Positions 51,301 through 61,100 are shown, counted from the first letter of the stretch. The stretch: DNA of 64,000 bases from Microbacterium testaceum (GCF_001476285.1 NZ_LDRU01000003.1:1-64000); one strand, 5' to 3'. Numbers and translations: made by a program. The notes: generated by a model not told the origin, from the sequence alone.

Positions 51301-51462
51301 GGTGTAGCAAGTACGGTCGATATCTCGAGTGCTAAGACGTTTCAGACGGCTCGAAAACTGGTCCGGTCCGAACTTGAGCGTCAGGAGATACTTCGGGACA
51401 TTGAGGATCTCGTTCTGCAAGTGGTTCCCGAGGCCCCTGCCAAGTCATCATCGCTTGCGTAG
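48373..51462 (+). CDS. N6-adenine DNA methylase with an N-terminal nuclease-like domain (type IIG-like restriction protein)
   Basis: A 1,029-residue protein starting at GTG 48373. The N-terminus shows a PD-(D/E)XK-like core, Asp61 and E70-V-K72 in RIDVEVGQVAIEVKKD, followed by QLEGY, as in type IIG and type I restriction subunits. The central methylase domain has motif I DVACGSGTF (347-355), motif X region YYTPDWLAQAIV, and motif IV NPPW (563-566). The C-terminal 350 residues would be the target-recognition part. It could cut and methylate by itself or pair with the convergent PLD nuclease. No specificity subunit is adjacent. A methylation-only or phage-defence role is an alternative. Confidence 0.85.
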   Translation: MTSIPAREVLIGQLIKRDPVRTEADIQADIYGLLTVGDLNIGLDQAHMEAPSADGTRRRIDVEVGQVAIEVKKDLRNQTVRADGESQLEGYISTRTEQSGAHYSGVLTDGVLWLLFNVGAEGRRLVAELDMTGKEPSVLVGWLEAVLSTQTQVKPTPAEIVRRLGASSPAHLVDVAAFRDLYQANAGNTEVALKRELWAKLLRTAFGSAFEDDETLFINHTLLVLTAEIIAHAALGFDVSAKGGISAKQLSLGTEFSNAQIVGVVQADFFDWLLDVDGGEELIANVARRIAQFNWAHVEHDVLKLLYESVIDTRDRKALGEYYTPDWLAQAIVDANVEEPLTQRVADVACGSGTFLFHAIRRYLTAAEQAGMSNGDAISGVTSHVTGMDVHPVAVTIARVTYLLAIGVERLTADDRGPLVVPVYLGDSLQWEQQTDIFASEEQLTIATSGADLVEAGAALFHDDLVFPKSVLQDAANFDRLVNAMSDKASDTSNRTSKTVISPTLRQFGIPERDMDVLVATYDTMRRLHADGRDSIWGYYVRNLVRPTWLAADDNKVDVLVGNPPWLRYGAMTGPMQTRFTAMLRARGLITGRAGATGRDLAPLFVVRATELYLRAGGRFAMIVPHGILTRQPHAEFRSGRWGSTILDLRVQFDRAWDLQHAATGFPNHAAVVVGNRGTTSKAMTAEVESWSTKGAKSNVTWDEMLPRLTRDVTTVGVTSEEDAAVTFSIYRKRFRQGAVLAPRMLTFVEEGKSSPLGAGAGRVPVVSRKTNQDKPPWKSLPAISDVVEKTFVRPVHLGETTLPFRTTVPLKAVLPISPKTGKLLTSGEIAEHEGLSRWWSAAEEIWAENKSANDSGGFLDRIDYIGQLSAQLPAASQRVVYTKAGNSIAAARVADPDAVIDHMLYWAAASSVDEARYLVGILNSAAVLERVKPFMAVGLFGPRHFDKNVFRALIMPYDPTDTLHVDLVKAVGSAEGVASTVDISSAKTFQTARKLVRSELERQEILRDIEDLVLQVVPEAPAKSSSLA

Positions 51463-51516
51463 TTGTGACCCAGCCAGCAATTGTTTGCACGTAATCTGCC
51501 GGTACTTGGCTGTGGG

Positions 51517-52662
51517 TTAGAAAATTAGTCCGTACCTTCTCCCGGACGCCATCGTCAGGTCGAGTGAGTTGACGGCGGCGCTTTTCAAGTCGCGAACTGC
51601 TCTTTCATCTGTCGCATCTAACTCGAACCTATCTGCGGCCTCGGCGTCCGGTGCCAGGCGAGTGAAGAGTAGATACGAGTGATCGTACGAGTCAAGACCG
51701 TTCTGCTCGGGGATTGGAAGGTTGATCTTATCCATCTCGTTGTTGCCGAAGCGCACTGATCGTTCCACGAATTGCGTGCCGGGCCGTCGCACTCGCATCT
51801 GAACTTTCCCGAAATTGTGGTTCTTGGGGACACGCATGGATTCGAACCCGAAAAAGACGCGTGTACCTCTTGGGGTGTCTAGCTGGTTCCCCGGCTTTTG
51901 CGGCCCCCGGTTCTTCGATATGGCGCCGGTATCAATCCAGAGGTGTCTCGCGTTAGCAAGCTGAATCGTCAGTGAGCTCGACACGTCCGGACCCGCCGTA
52001 GGCCTGAGGTACTGTCTTGTGGCGGCGGTGCGTTCCTCTGGCGGTTTTCGGGGCCGCGGCTTCCCGCGGTAGGCGTCACGGTACGCATCGCGGATATCGC
52101 ACCAAGGTACAGCGGTCGCCCACGCGTCATCGAACCAGGCAATGGTGTTCCTCAATGTCTGGAGCTGGCGACGCTCTGATCGTGAGGGACGGCTCGACCA
52201 AGACTGTCCAACGACGATCTCTGATCCGGTCGCGAGCGCACTGGCGGTGAGGTTGGCTGAGCCCATTACTGACGCGCAAGACTCGCTCCACGACGTGCCT
52301 CGGAAGATGAATGCTTTGGCATGGAAGGTCGACTGGGGCAATAAACCCGGAGACGCTAGAACCTGAGACGCATTGGGTATCCGGACTTCGGAGTTGGACA
52401 GCTGCGCGATCCGGTCCAATGCCTGGGGCTGAGTGATCCCGAAGTCGACGCTGACCAGGAATCTTTTCGAGGCGCGGTCCCATCGTGGGTCGGTGAGCGC
52501 GCCGTCCAGCAGTCGAACTCCGGCCGTGCTCGCGTAGGCGACCGCGACATCGACGATTGTGTAATCGTCCGCAGCTGAGGCGGCACGCGTCAGCGCTCTC
52601 AGTACAGCCTCAACTCGCCCGCTCGAGACATCTTGCGCGTGTATTGCAACTTGGTACCCCAC
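51517..52662 (-). CDS. PLD-family nuclease, probable restriction endonuclease partner
   Basis: A 381-residue protein. One phospholipase-D motif is clear: His114-x-Lys116 in STFHAKAFIF and G134-S135-x-N137 in MGSANLTASAL, with Glu148 downstream. A single HKD motif implies a dimeric active site, as in BfiI/NgoFVII-type endonucleases, which cut without metal. The C-terminal 180 residues are basic and strand-rich (GTRVFFGFESMRVPKNHNFGKVQMRVRRPGTQF) and may bind DNA. The gene is convergent with the methylase gene, 54 bp apart, which suggests one modification-restriction module. Confidence 0.8.
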   Translation of the reverse strand: MGYQVAIHAQDVSSGRVEAVLRALTRAASAADDYTIVDVAVAYASTAGVRLLDGALTDPRWDRASKRFLVSVDFGITQPQALDRIAQLSNSEVRIPNASQVLASPGLLPQSTFHAKAFIFRGTSWSESCASVMGSANLTASALATGSEIVVGQSWSSRPSRSERRQLQTLRNTIAWFDDAWATAVPWCDIRDAYRDAYRGKPRPRKPPEERTAATRQYLRPTAGPDVSSSLTIQLANARHLWIDTGAISKNRGPQKPGNQLDTPRGTRVFFGFESMRVPKNHNFGKVQMRVRRPGTQFVERSVRFGNNEMDKINLPIPEQNGLDSYDHSYLLFTRLAPDAEAADRFELDATDERAVRDLKSAAVNSLDLTMASGRRYGLIF

Positions 52663-52922
52663 CCGACCCCGCTCTCTGGCTTGACGTGATGCATGAACGC
52701 ACCCGGTGCTCGGGCCCAGCTTTTCAGCCCCTTGGCTCCGTACGCCTACGAGTGATGCCCGGCGTGTCGCGCCTATCTCACGTCGCGCCTACAGTTCATC
52801 AGACACGCGCTGCCCATAGGGGTGTCGGTCCATGTCCGAAGCGCCCAAGCGGATGAGTCAGGCGGTTCTGTGTACCGCTTGCGAGGGAGATTCCGCTCAC
52901 CGGTTCGCAGTAGGTTGTCGGA

Positions 52923-53864
52923 GTGAGCGTTGCGAAGTATCACCACATCAACCCACAGTTCGTACTTCGCGGCTTCGCGGACGAGAACGAGCGAATCAGG
53001 ACCATTCGACTACCTGAACGGAAGGGCCGCACCTCGCTGGTTGAGAAGACAGGCGGCGAGAACCACCTGAACTCGATACCTGGCCATCCGAGTGGCTCCG
53101 ATGTGTTTGAGAAACGACTGGGTGAGGGTATCGAGTCCGAGACTGCGCTCCTGTTCGAACGCGTTGACGGGGGTGAGTGGCCGCTGCCTGAGACCGACCG
53201 CGACACTCTCGCGGAGTTCGTCGCATTGCAGATGTTGCGCGGACCCGAGCGGCGCCGACAGATGGAGTCGGTCGCGGGAGGGCTGTTCTCCAAAGCGGCG
53301 GGCCAATTGGGTCGAGAGAAATTTGGAGAGTTGGCGTCGGATATCGTTGGGCGACCACTCAGCGAGGCAGATGTCGACGAGATGTGGTCTGCTGTCACTA
53401 ACCCCGGTGGCTTCCGGCTGCCGCAGACAGCCCGCGACCACATCCAATTGATGGGCGAGGCTACCGGCGAGATCGCTGGGTTCCTTGCGTGTCGTCCGTG
53501 GACATTAGTGCGGTTCACGGACCGCGCGCTCATCACCAGCGACGCTCCCGTATCGCTGGTCGCTCACGAGCAGGCCGGTCCGTGGATGGGCGTTGGTGTC
53601 CGGGATGCCCGGCTTGTGCTGTACCCGATGACTCGGAGAATCGGTCTCATCATGCGGAACCCGTTCGACGGCCGCTACCCAACCCAGGACGACCTTAGCG
53701 CGCTCGTAGAGAATACTCGCTCGGGTCTTCTCGACGATCGCTCATTCGGGACCATAGAAATCGAAAGGACGATGAATGCGTGTACGGCGGCCCGCGCAGC
53801 GAGCAACATCTATCATCATCCCGACGACTCTCAGTTTGTCCCGTTCGATTTTCGGGAGAAGTAG
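52923..53864 (+). CDS. DUF4238 family protein
   Basis: A 313-residue protein from GTG 52923. It begins VAKYHHINPQFVLRGFAD, the DUF4238 hallmark (H-x-x-P-x-F-L-x-x-F), and continues with the family's ITSDAPVSLV and YPMTRRIGL blocks. Biochemical function is unknown. The opening motif resembles that of small-nuclease-like proteins, and the family is often found in accessory DNA. The 260-bp region before it, shared with the divergent PLD gene, shows no clear operator. It stands alone in the island and may be an independent defence or toxin gene. Confidence 0.82.
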   Translation: MSVAKYHHINPQFVLRGFADENERIRTIRLPERKGRTSLVEKTGGENHLNSIPGHPSGSDVFEKRLGEGIESETALLFERVDGGEWPLPETDRDTLAEFVALQMLRGPERRRQMESVAGGLFSKAAGQLGREKFGELASDIVGRPLSEADVDEMWSAVTNPGGFRLPQTARDHIQLMGEATGEIAGFLACRPWTLVRFTDRALITSDAPVSLVAHEQAGPWMGVGVRDARLVLYPMTRRIGLIMRNPFDGRYPTQDDLSALVENTRSGLLDDRSFGTIEIERTMNACTAARAASNIYHHPDDSQFVPFDFREK

Positions 53865-54018
53865 AACGGTCTCGCGTCTGCGGTTGCCCAAACGCTTCGC
53901 CGGCGCGCCGAATCCCCTTACCCCGCTGCCAAACGGACGCCATGCAGCCGGTGAAACGAATCTCCCAGCGCCCCCGCTCACGTACAGTGGCGTATCGCCT
54001 ACCTGACGCCGCGTGAGT

Positions 54019-55755
54019 TTACTCAATCAGTTTGCCATTCCAGCCGGACGCGGGATCCGCCCAGCCGCTAGTAGGGGTTGCAACGATTCGCCAAACCAGC
54101 CACCACACGTAAAAGGGGTACGGAGAGCGCTCTTCTTCGTCGGAAACCTGGCCATGGGCTACGCGATGGCGAAGGTTGGGACCCCCCACATCGCCGAAAA
54201 GAGCGCGAAGCTCGAAGGCCAACGAGACCCCGAAGACCTGTTCGAGCTTCCCGGATTTGAGAAGCGAAGGCAGGCTGGTCTCGTCTTCCACTCCGTCGGC
54301 GTAGCGGCTGGTTCGATCGTCGATGGTCTTCAGCTGTTCGCGGACGAGGTGCTCGGTTTGTGGGATCAGGAGCTGGAAGGCGGTGAAGAAGTCGCCTGTG
54401 AACCCGTAGAACAGTGCTGTTCCGACGGATGTCGTCCTGTCCTTGGGAGTCATGTCGCTCTGGGAGGCGATGTCGACGAAGTCCGAGTGGGACCAGTGCT
54501 GTGTTTCGTGGAGGTGCTGCCAGACCGGGTGCAGAAGCTGGGGCACGGTCGTGTGGACGCGAAATTCATGGCTGCGCATCATCTGGTGCCACACAGGGGA
54601 GGGGACCCCGAAGACCTGTCTCTTGGTGTCGCCGGTGACTGCGCTCACCCGGCCGTCCTTTTCGATGGTCCGGCGGGGTGCGTCGGTGAGAAGCGCGAAG
54701 TTCTTGCGGATGTTCTCCGCGTCGGCGAGCTCTGCTGCGTAGTCCGTGAGGTCTATGAGGCGCAGGAATATCGCTTGGGCATCGTCGTCCTTGGCGTTGG
54801 CGATCTGAGAGAGCGCATGATCCCGCGCGGTGCTCAGGTCGGGGAGCGGGGTGCTTCTACGAGTGCTGTGGGACACGATGATCTTCCCGGCGCCGCGGAT
54901 GTCGGCAGCGAGTTCATTGCCTAGGTCTACGAGATCCCGGGCGGTGCGGGCGCGGATTGAGGTCCGCAGGTAGTTTCTGTGTGCACGGTGGAGAAGTTCC
55001 GACGCGTAGAAAGCGCTGTCGACACGAGCATCTGCGATGTGCCCTCGTGCTTCCTCCTGGAGCGTCAATGCAAGATCGAGCAGCAGGTCGTCTGAACGAT
55101 TGCGATCTCCTGCGATGGCAGCCCATCCCGCTGCCTCCTCAAGCTCGATGGCGGACCGGCTGCTTTGTGCGGTGAATGAGAACTGGCAGGCTAGCCGTTT
55201 CGCATGGCGGTGGGTGCGTTTGTCCTCACGTAGGCGTCGACTGAATGAGATGTAGTGCAGATCCGGGAGGGGAGCGAGGATGAGCTCTACCACCCGGTCC
55301 TCAAGTTGCTCCACCACCGCGCGATGCGCGGGACCAAAGCCACCCAGCTCCAGGGCGCGGGTCAGGAAGTCCATGTCGCGCGGCTTGAAGGTCGGGTCCG
55401 CTATAGCTTCTCGCAGGCTCTCGAGCATGATGAGTGCGGCGTTCGCACGTGCACGACCCGAGCTTCGCAGCGCGATCAGATCCAAGCAGCGGGCCCGCAG
55501 CCGCCAATTGTCGGTCATGTCGGCGAGATTGGCGACGATTTGCATATCGTCCTCGGTGAGATCTGCGGGGCCAATGTCGCCGGGGAACCACGGTTTGTAG
55601 GGCACGGAGCGATCAGACGGGTCGAAGATATAGTCCTCCACCGAGGTGGCAATCTTCTTCGCGCGCTGCGCGGCGGGGTGTTCGGCGTTGACCTCCGACG
55701 CCCGCACTCGGTGGACGGCACCGCCCCGCTCGTCAACGCCTTGGTCATCGCCCAT
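54019..55755 (-). CDS. DUF4209 protein with a HEPN-type RX4H motif
   Basis: A 578-residue, mostly helical protein. The last 100 residues (FGVSLAFELRALFGDVGGPNLRHRVAHGQVSDEE...FYVWWLVWRIV) match the DUF4209 C-terminal region and contain Arg529-x4-His534 in RHRVAHG, the RX4-6H catalytic signature of HEPN ribonucleases. The first 470 residues are helix-turn-helix repeats like a TPR/HEAT array, plausibly a sensor. A HEPN effector with a large helical sensor in a defence island suggests abortive infection by RNA cleavage, but no antitoxin or nucleotidyltransferase gene is adjacent. ATG 55755 has only a weak ribosome site. Confidence 0.75.
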   Translation of the reverse strand: MGDDQGVDERGGAVHRVRASEVNAEHPAAQRAKKIATSVEDYIFDPSDRSVPYKPWFPGDIGPADLTEDDMQIVANLADMTDNWRLRARCLDLIALRSSGRARANAALIMLESLREAIADPTFKPRDMDFLTRALELGGFGPAHRAVVEQLEDRVVELILAPLPDLHYISFSRRLREDKRTHRHAKRLACQFSFTAQSSRSAIELEEAAGWAAIAGDRNRSDDLLLDLALTLQEEARGHIADARVDSAFYASELLHRAHRNYLRTSIRARTARDLVDLGNELAADIRGAGKIIVSHSTRRSTPLPDLSTARDHALSQIANAKDDDAQAIFLRLIDLTDYAAELADAENIRKNFALLTDAPRRTIEKDGRVSAVTGDTKRQVFGVPSPVWHQMMRSHEFRVHTTVPQLLHPVWQHLHETQHWSHSDFVDIASQSDMTPKDRTTSVGTALFYGFTGDFFTAFQLLIPQTEHLVREQLKTIDDRTSRYADGVEDETSLPSLLKSGKLEQVFGVSLAFELRALFGDVGGPNLRHRVAHGQVSDEEERSPYPFYVWWLVWRIVATPTSGWADPASGWNGKLIE

Positions 55756-56047
55756 CCCGTGAGATTAGCGGCACGGTCTCGTCACCGGAGTTGATTGCAT
55801 CTCGGTTTGTCGAGGTGCGACGAGATGACGCGATGATCTCGGGATCGCGGGCGGTCTGCCCCACGGGTCTGTCTTGCGCAACCGGCTATAGGGCGTGACG
55901 CTGGGACTCCGGCGGGTGCGCAGCGGGCATCTCACAGGCTGCCTCCGCGCCGATCATCGCCTCGAAGTTGACGCCTGAAGCAGTGGGGCGGGCCCTCTAC
56001 CGATATCGTCACCGTAGCTCGGCGGACGCTGCGAGACAGGGGGGACG

Positions 56048-56998
56048 ATGGATGGACCGCATCGCGTTCGTGTTTTGGTGAATCGTGTTGAACATCAGGC
56101 CGATGAGCTGCTTCAGCGCACCGCGGCGGCGAACGGTGACCGCCTGCTCGCGAAGGTCCGTCTCGCCGATGCGGTCGACGTCGGAAACTGGGGCGCGCCG
56201 TACCAGGAGTTCGCGATGCGCGCGCACCTCGATTTCCTCATGATCAGCGTCGCGACGTCGGAGCCGTTGTTTGCCGTCGAGATCGATGGTGCTCGTCACA
56301 GGAGCGGCCGAACCCAGCGCCGGCGCGACGTGCTGAAGGACAAACTCTGCAAAGAGGCAGGCTTGCCTTTGCTTAGAGTCGGTAGCGACTTCGCCCGGCG
56401 CGAAGGTCGTGTGGTGCTGCTCGACTACCTCTGCGAGGCGTACTACCGCAGCATCGCGTTCGAGGCGGCGCAAGAGGCCGGGCATATTCCGATGGATGAG
56501 GTGTTCATCCACTGGGCCTACATGGAAACGGATCCCGATTCGGGCTGCATCTCTCTTAGCGGGCTGGACATGAAGGCCCGCGCAGAGCTTGAGTTGCTCT
56601 ATCGCCAGAAGCGCATCCCGCACTTCGTTCCGGACACCTGGGGCGGCGAAGTTGACGGGTGGGGCGACCTGCGTACCGATGTCTACCTTGGCGTGGGGAA
56701 GGAGCTGACCCTCGTCGGATCGGCGACCGTTCGGGACTTCGGCGGGTTCGGGATCTCGGCGGCTGAACTTTCCGAGGAGCTGGCGATTTTGGAGCTTCGC
56801 CAGGAGGTCGACCGCTGGCTCGCTGGCGAGGGTGTGGCGTGGGGACGCCCCGAGTTCCAATCTCACTTCCGGGCGTTTGTCCGCGAACACTCGGCTCGCT
56901 GCTACACGTCTTCATCAAACCCGAATGGACTGGCGCGGATTCCGTATCCACCGTTCCGAGCGGAGGGCCTGAAGATCGAGTTTCTTGAATCACACTGA
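56048..56998 (+). CDS. DUF2726 family nuclease-like protein
   Basis: A 316-residue protein. Residues 55-115 form the DUF2726 core: Asp62 in AHLDFLMIS, Glu78-x-Asp80-Gly in LFAVEIDGARH, Lys97 in RRRDVLKDKLCKEAGLPLLRV. This is the D...ExD...K order of Vsr/PD-(D/E)XK-like nucleases. Downstream there is a domain of about 200 residues (WGGEVDGWGDLRTDVYLGVGKELTLVG) of unknown type. It is flanked by 290- and 460-bp gaps, so it is a single-gene unit. A DNA-cleaving defence role is inferred from fold and location. ATG 56048 is the first start after an upstream stop-rich stretch. Confidence 0.75.
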   Translation: MDGPHRVRVLVNRVEHQADELLQRTAAANGDRLLAKVRLADAVDVGNWGAPYQEFAMRAHLDFLMISVATSEPLFAVEIDGARHRSGRTQRRRDVLKDKLCKEAGLPLLRVGSDFARREGRVVLLDYLCEAYYRSIAFEAAQEAGHIPMDEVFIHWAYMETDPDSGCISLSGLDMKARAELELLYRQKRIPHFVPDTWGGEVDGWGDLRTDVYLGVGKELTLVGSATVRDFGGFGISAAELSEELAILELRQEVDRWLAGEGVAWGRPEFQSHFRAFVREHSARCYTSSSNPNGLARIPYPPFRAEGLKIEFLESH

Positions 56999-57462
56999 AC
57001 ATTGCACAGCTTCACGAGCGGCTCTGCCAGCACAGCGAAGACATCGTCACGTCCGATTGCTTTTCGTCGCTACTCGCCCATGGACTATCCTTTCGACACC
57101 CGTGCGATGGAGGTGGGCTGATACAGTCGTTCGGCGGACGGGAGCCAACGGGCAAGTGCACCGGTGAACTGGCTCGCTTGGTACGCCTCGATGGGCTTCT
57201 GGACCACGGACGCCAGGCAGAATCTCGACGTGCTCTTCCGGTCCGCTTCTGTGCCTGCAAAAGTTTCTGGGGTCTTCCCGGCGTGCCTCCTAGCCCTTCC
57301 ATCAGCGAAATCGTTGATTGTCCGCGTTTTCTGCGTTTGCAATGAGTCCCCAGCAGTTCCAGGCTGAGGCCTTCCGAAGGCCATTAGAAAGACTGCAGCT
57401 CGCTGCCGGCTCTCGTGGGGTCGAGACTGGTGGGCAGTGGGGGACCGCGGGATTCGTTAGTC
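56999..57462. other. 464-bp intergenic stretch without a supported gene
   Basis: Small open frames occur on both strands (for example 57085-57384 on minus and 57164-57367 on plus), but none has a convincing ribosome site, composition or protein motif. The region separates the DUF2726 gene from the leftward STAND module, so any terminator for the latter should lie here; no strong hairpin was seen. Confidence 0.5.
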
Positions 57463-58104
57463 TCAGTCTTCGGTGAGGCGAAGACGCCTCGAACGTGAGG
57501 TCGATTGAGGTGGCGCTTCGTCCGCGAGCGGCGCTAGGAGGGCCCGCACTGTGGACGCCAATCGCGCTGCCGCGAGCCGATCCGCTTCTGGATTGTCGTC
57601 TTCCGTGTCCTCCGCGAGGGTCGAGAGATCTCGGATCAGCAGCAGCGGATCTTGGTCAATGTTTCGTAGCAGGCGGATCCACTCTGCCTCGTGATCTTCC
57701 GCCACAGTTGCCGCATAGACGATGAGCGAGCGAATGAGACGACCGACATCGCGATCGAGCAATACGGCGAGCCGAAGGTACTTGTCGACTTCCGTGTCTG
57801 AATTTTCGGGGCGGGGGATAAATCCGAAAGCCTGGTAGTAGAGGTCGTCTGGTTCGGGGTCTAGCTTGGCGACCGCGCGGGCGACGCTCGCCGACAGGCG
57901 GACAGGGTCGTGCACGAAGCCCTCCTGGCGTCCGTGTTCCCAGATGCGCAGAATCAGGTCCGCGACTTCATCCTCTGCCCGTTTCCGTTCGCTGGGCGCG
58001 ACGTGATCGAGTGCAGTGAGCCTCTGAGCGAGGTGGTGAGCCATCCACTGAGAGAGAACGTCATCGCGTCGGAGGCTGCGCACGATTTCGCGGCCCAGAG
58101 ACAT
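57463..58104 (-). CDS. Small unknown partner gene overlapping the STAND NTPase gene
   Basis: A 213-residue hydrophilic, helical protein with no recognised domain. ATG 58104 gives a 44-bp overlap with the end of the giant NTPase gene; ATG 58167 and TTG 58179 would give longer overlaps. It starts MSLGREIVRSLRRDDVLSQWMAHHLAQRL and contains YYQAFGFIPRPENS, then LLDRDVGRLIRSLIVYAATVAEDHEAEWIRLL and an acidic stretch AEDTEDDNPEAD before a basic Ser/Arg-rich end. The overlap implies translation coupled to the NTPase, so it is probably a regulator, adaptor or second component of that system. Confidence 0.65.
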   Translation of the reverse strand: MSLGREIVRSLRRDDVLSQWMAHHLAQRLTALDHVAPSERKRAEDEVADLILRIWEHGRQEGFVHDPVRLSASVARAVAKLDPEPDDLYYQAFGFIPRPENSDTEVDKYLRLAVLLDRDVGRLIRSLIVYAATVAEDHEAEWIRLLRNIDQDPLLLIRDLSTLAEDTEDDNPEADRLAAARLASTVRALLAPLADEAPPQSTSRSRRLRLTED

Positions 58105-61100
58105 TATGTCCGAGGTAGTCCCGCCAACCTGCGTCGGGGGAGTAGAGGAAGTACCTGACGTATCCATCGATGTATCCAAGCTCGTCTGTGTGGGGGTGGT
58201 AGTAGGAGTCTCTGGACGGACGACGGAGGACGCGGACCTCCACGATCACGTCGGACTCCGTTGCCTTTGCCAGCCGGGTGAGAAAGTCCGGGCGCACGCG
58301 TAGGCGGTTGCCCTCAGGACCCGATCGCTCACGGCCTCCGCTCTTGTCTGCCCAGGTTTCTGATTCGGCCACCACCGCGTCGTCTAGGGTCCAGGTGAGT
58401 TCGTCGGCGTCAGTCTTCAGCTGCAGCAGGGAACGAATCCAATCCGACGGTCGGTCGACCGGATATTCGACCGCCTCAGCTAGTGGGTCGTGGCTGTCTG
58501 TCCCGCCGTAGCGAGTCTCGTCTGTGACCCAGCCTCGTAAGTTGAAGGGTGTTTGGGCGATCTCATCCTCGGCGCCCGACCGCGGCAGCATGTCGCCTTG
58601 TAGAGAGGACGCAGTCTGAAGGGCAGACAGGAGTGCGGAAGCGGCCTCCCGTCCCACGAGAGCGGACGCGATAGAGATGGTTTCCCTCCCACCGTAGGTC
58701 TCGTTACTGGAGTACTGGTTGACCGTCACCCATCTTTCTTCACCGCGGAAGGCCTGTTCGAGATCCCCGGCGCTGACCTTCCAGGGCCAGTAGGCTTCCG
58801 ACACTGATGAATCGTGTCCGAGACCGTTGGGCATGGGCCTTCGTACGTCTGCAATCCACCGTCGGTCCGGTCGGCGAAGCGTGCGCTCGGACCACCAGCG
58901 GTCGAAGGCCGATTGTTCGTCGCCCTCGCTCTTCAAAGGCGGGTTGGTACGCAGTAGACGGCCCGCCACGGTGAGAGCTGCGTGGTGTGAGAGGTAAAAG
59001 TCAAGATCGTCCGCTCTCGGCCATTCGCCGTGATGCGACCAGGTTTCTCCGTCAGCGTACGCAGCCGCTGCGCGTCGGGGATCGGCATCCAGTTCGGGCC
59101 TGCCACGCCATTCCCACTCGTTGAGGATGACGTCGCTGGTGTCGGCTAGCACATCCGAATGATCGACTCGGAAGCTAGTAGAAAGCGGTCCCAGGTGGTG
59201 CTCGTCGAATTCCAGGTCGAAACGGAACTCAGATCGGGGTGCCCCTGGTTGGAACGGTTTCGGCGTATGTGGCATGTCCGCCCAGGGAACAATTGTGGCG
59301 GGCATTGGTGTGATCGTTGAGGCTTCTACGAGGGTTGTGTCGTCGATGAGTTTGGCAATGTGAGCGATCGTTTCCTGGATTCGGAGATGATCGCGGAACT
59401 CGTCCTGCAGAAGGGCAACGAGTGGAAGGAGCGGAGCAGCGTTCGCGGCGCGGGTTATCCCAGCTCGCTCGGTCGCGAGCAGCATGCTGTCGATGGCGTG
59501 CATGCGGTAGAAGGGAAACTTGGTCTCGACGTATGCGCTGGGATCCGTCGTGACCGCCGAGATGAGCGCACTGGTGAACTCTGAATCTGCGGTCTCGAGG
59601 AGGAACCGCACGGAGTGCATGGCTCGCCATCGTGTGCCGATTTGGGGATCCGCCATTGCTGTCCACAGGAATGTAGCGACAGCGGAGGTCAATGTGGGCT
59701 GAGGCGGTACCACCTGAGGGGCTCGCCGCGAATTGAGTTCAAGATCGCGGTCTATCGAATTGAGCGTGGAGCTGAGAACTACGTTGCTTTCGGCAGGCGT
59801 CAGGTGCACCGCCACTGTGCTTGCGAGCTTGTAGCAGGTCTCGTAGGACGCGACTATTCGGGTTGGGTCGGCGGCCGCGAGCGCCTCGTGCAAAAGCTCG
59901 GTGTCTGATCGCCCCGTGATCGTCGACAAGTTGTGAAGATTCAATGGGTAGGCGCGCCCCAGGACTAGGTTTGTTGCCTCCGCGGTGAGCAAATGGCTGG
60001 CGAGGCTCCTCAGCTCGGCGGCGAAGGCGCCGCTGTTCGACTCGACCTGATGGAGCGCGATCAGCAACGCGCCACGGCGCGAGTTGCCCATGTCGGAGCT
60101 CGCACCGATAACTCGTACGATCGAAGCCCACTGCGACTGCGGTCGACGTCGCATTTCCTCCACGAATGCCGCGGTCGCCTCGGAGTAACCGATTGCATCC
60201 ATCGCGCGGTCGATCTCGGGCACCATGTCCGTGCGCGTGAGGTCGGCCTCGGCGAGGCGCCGTCTGCCCTCCTCCGCCTGCGTCTGGCGTTTCCTCTGGT
60301 AATCCGTTTCGCCGTCGATATCGAGAGAGGAGCGAACTTTAGCCTCCGGTAGGGGCGGATCGTGCCGTTGTACGTGAAAGCGTGCGGAGACGGCCGCACC
60401 CAACACCTCTGGGTCGAGGTGGCGACCCAGACGCCATGAGAGGGACTGAATGGCATCGAACAGCTTTGCGTCGAGCTGTCCCCGGCGGGCAAGCGATGCG
60501 GTCGGCCCACTGAGATCGATCCGCTCGCACAACGGCGCGAGTGCCAGGGCAAGATGGGGCACATCGTCGAATAGCCCGCCCTGCACCAGTGAGTCGATCA
60601 TGTAGCTCACGTCGCCAAATCGTCGATCCCGCCACTTGCTGACGAGAGCGAGTGCGTGCCGACCCGTCAGACGCTGCAGGGCTTGCAGAAGAGCCTCCGT
60701 GTCGAAGGCGTCGCCGAGGTAGGGCTGTATTGCCTCTGCCGTGTCAGCGAGGTGGGCGGCGAGGGCGAACCCCGACTCTTCGTCCTCAGCGTGCGTGACC
60801 TCGCCGATAGCGAGCACGGCGCGCCATCTGTCCCACGCATCCTCGCCCACGCGCGAGGCGACTGTCACGGCCCCTGAGAAGTAGTGACGTGCCTCTTCAC
60901 GGTCGAAGGGGTAAGCCGCACGCGCGAGAGACAAGTAGTCGTCAATGGTCTGATCCGCGGTTTGCTTTTCCGCGTCGACCGCCTCGGCGACCGAACGCAG
61001 GCAGGCGTACGCGGCGTCGGCAAAGCGTTCGTCGCCGTGCAAACACTTCACTATGTCGGTTGCCAGATAGATGCCGGAGTGCTCGCACGCGTCGGCGACG

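Noticed and set aside
57085..57384. 99-codon minus-strand frame in the gap before the STAND module
   Set aside because: No plausible ribosome site, no motif and overlapping competing frames on both strands.
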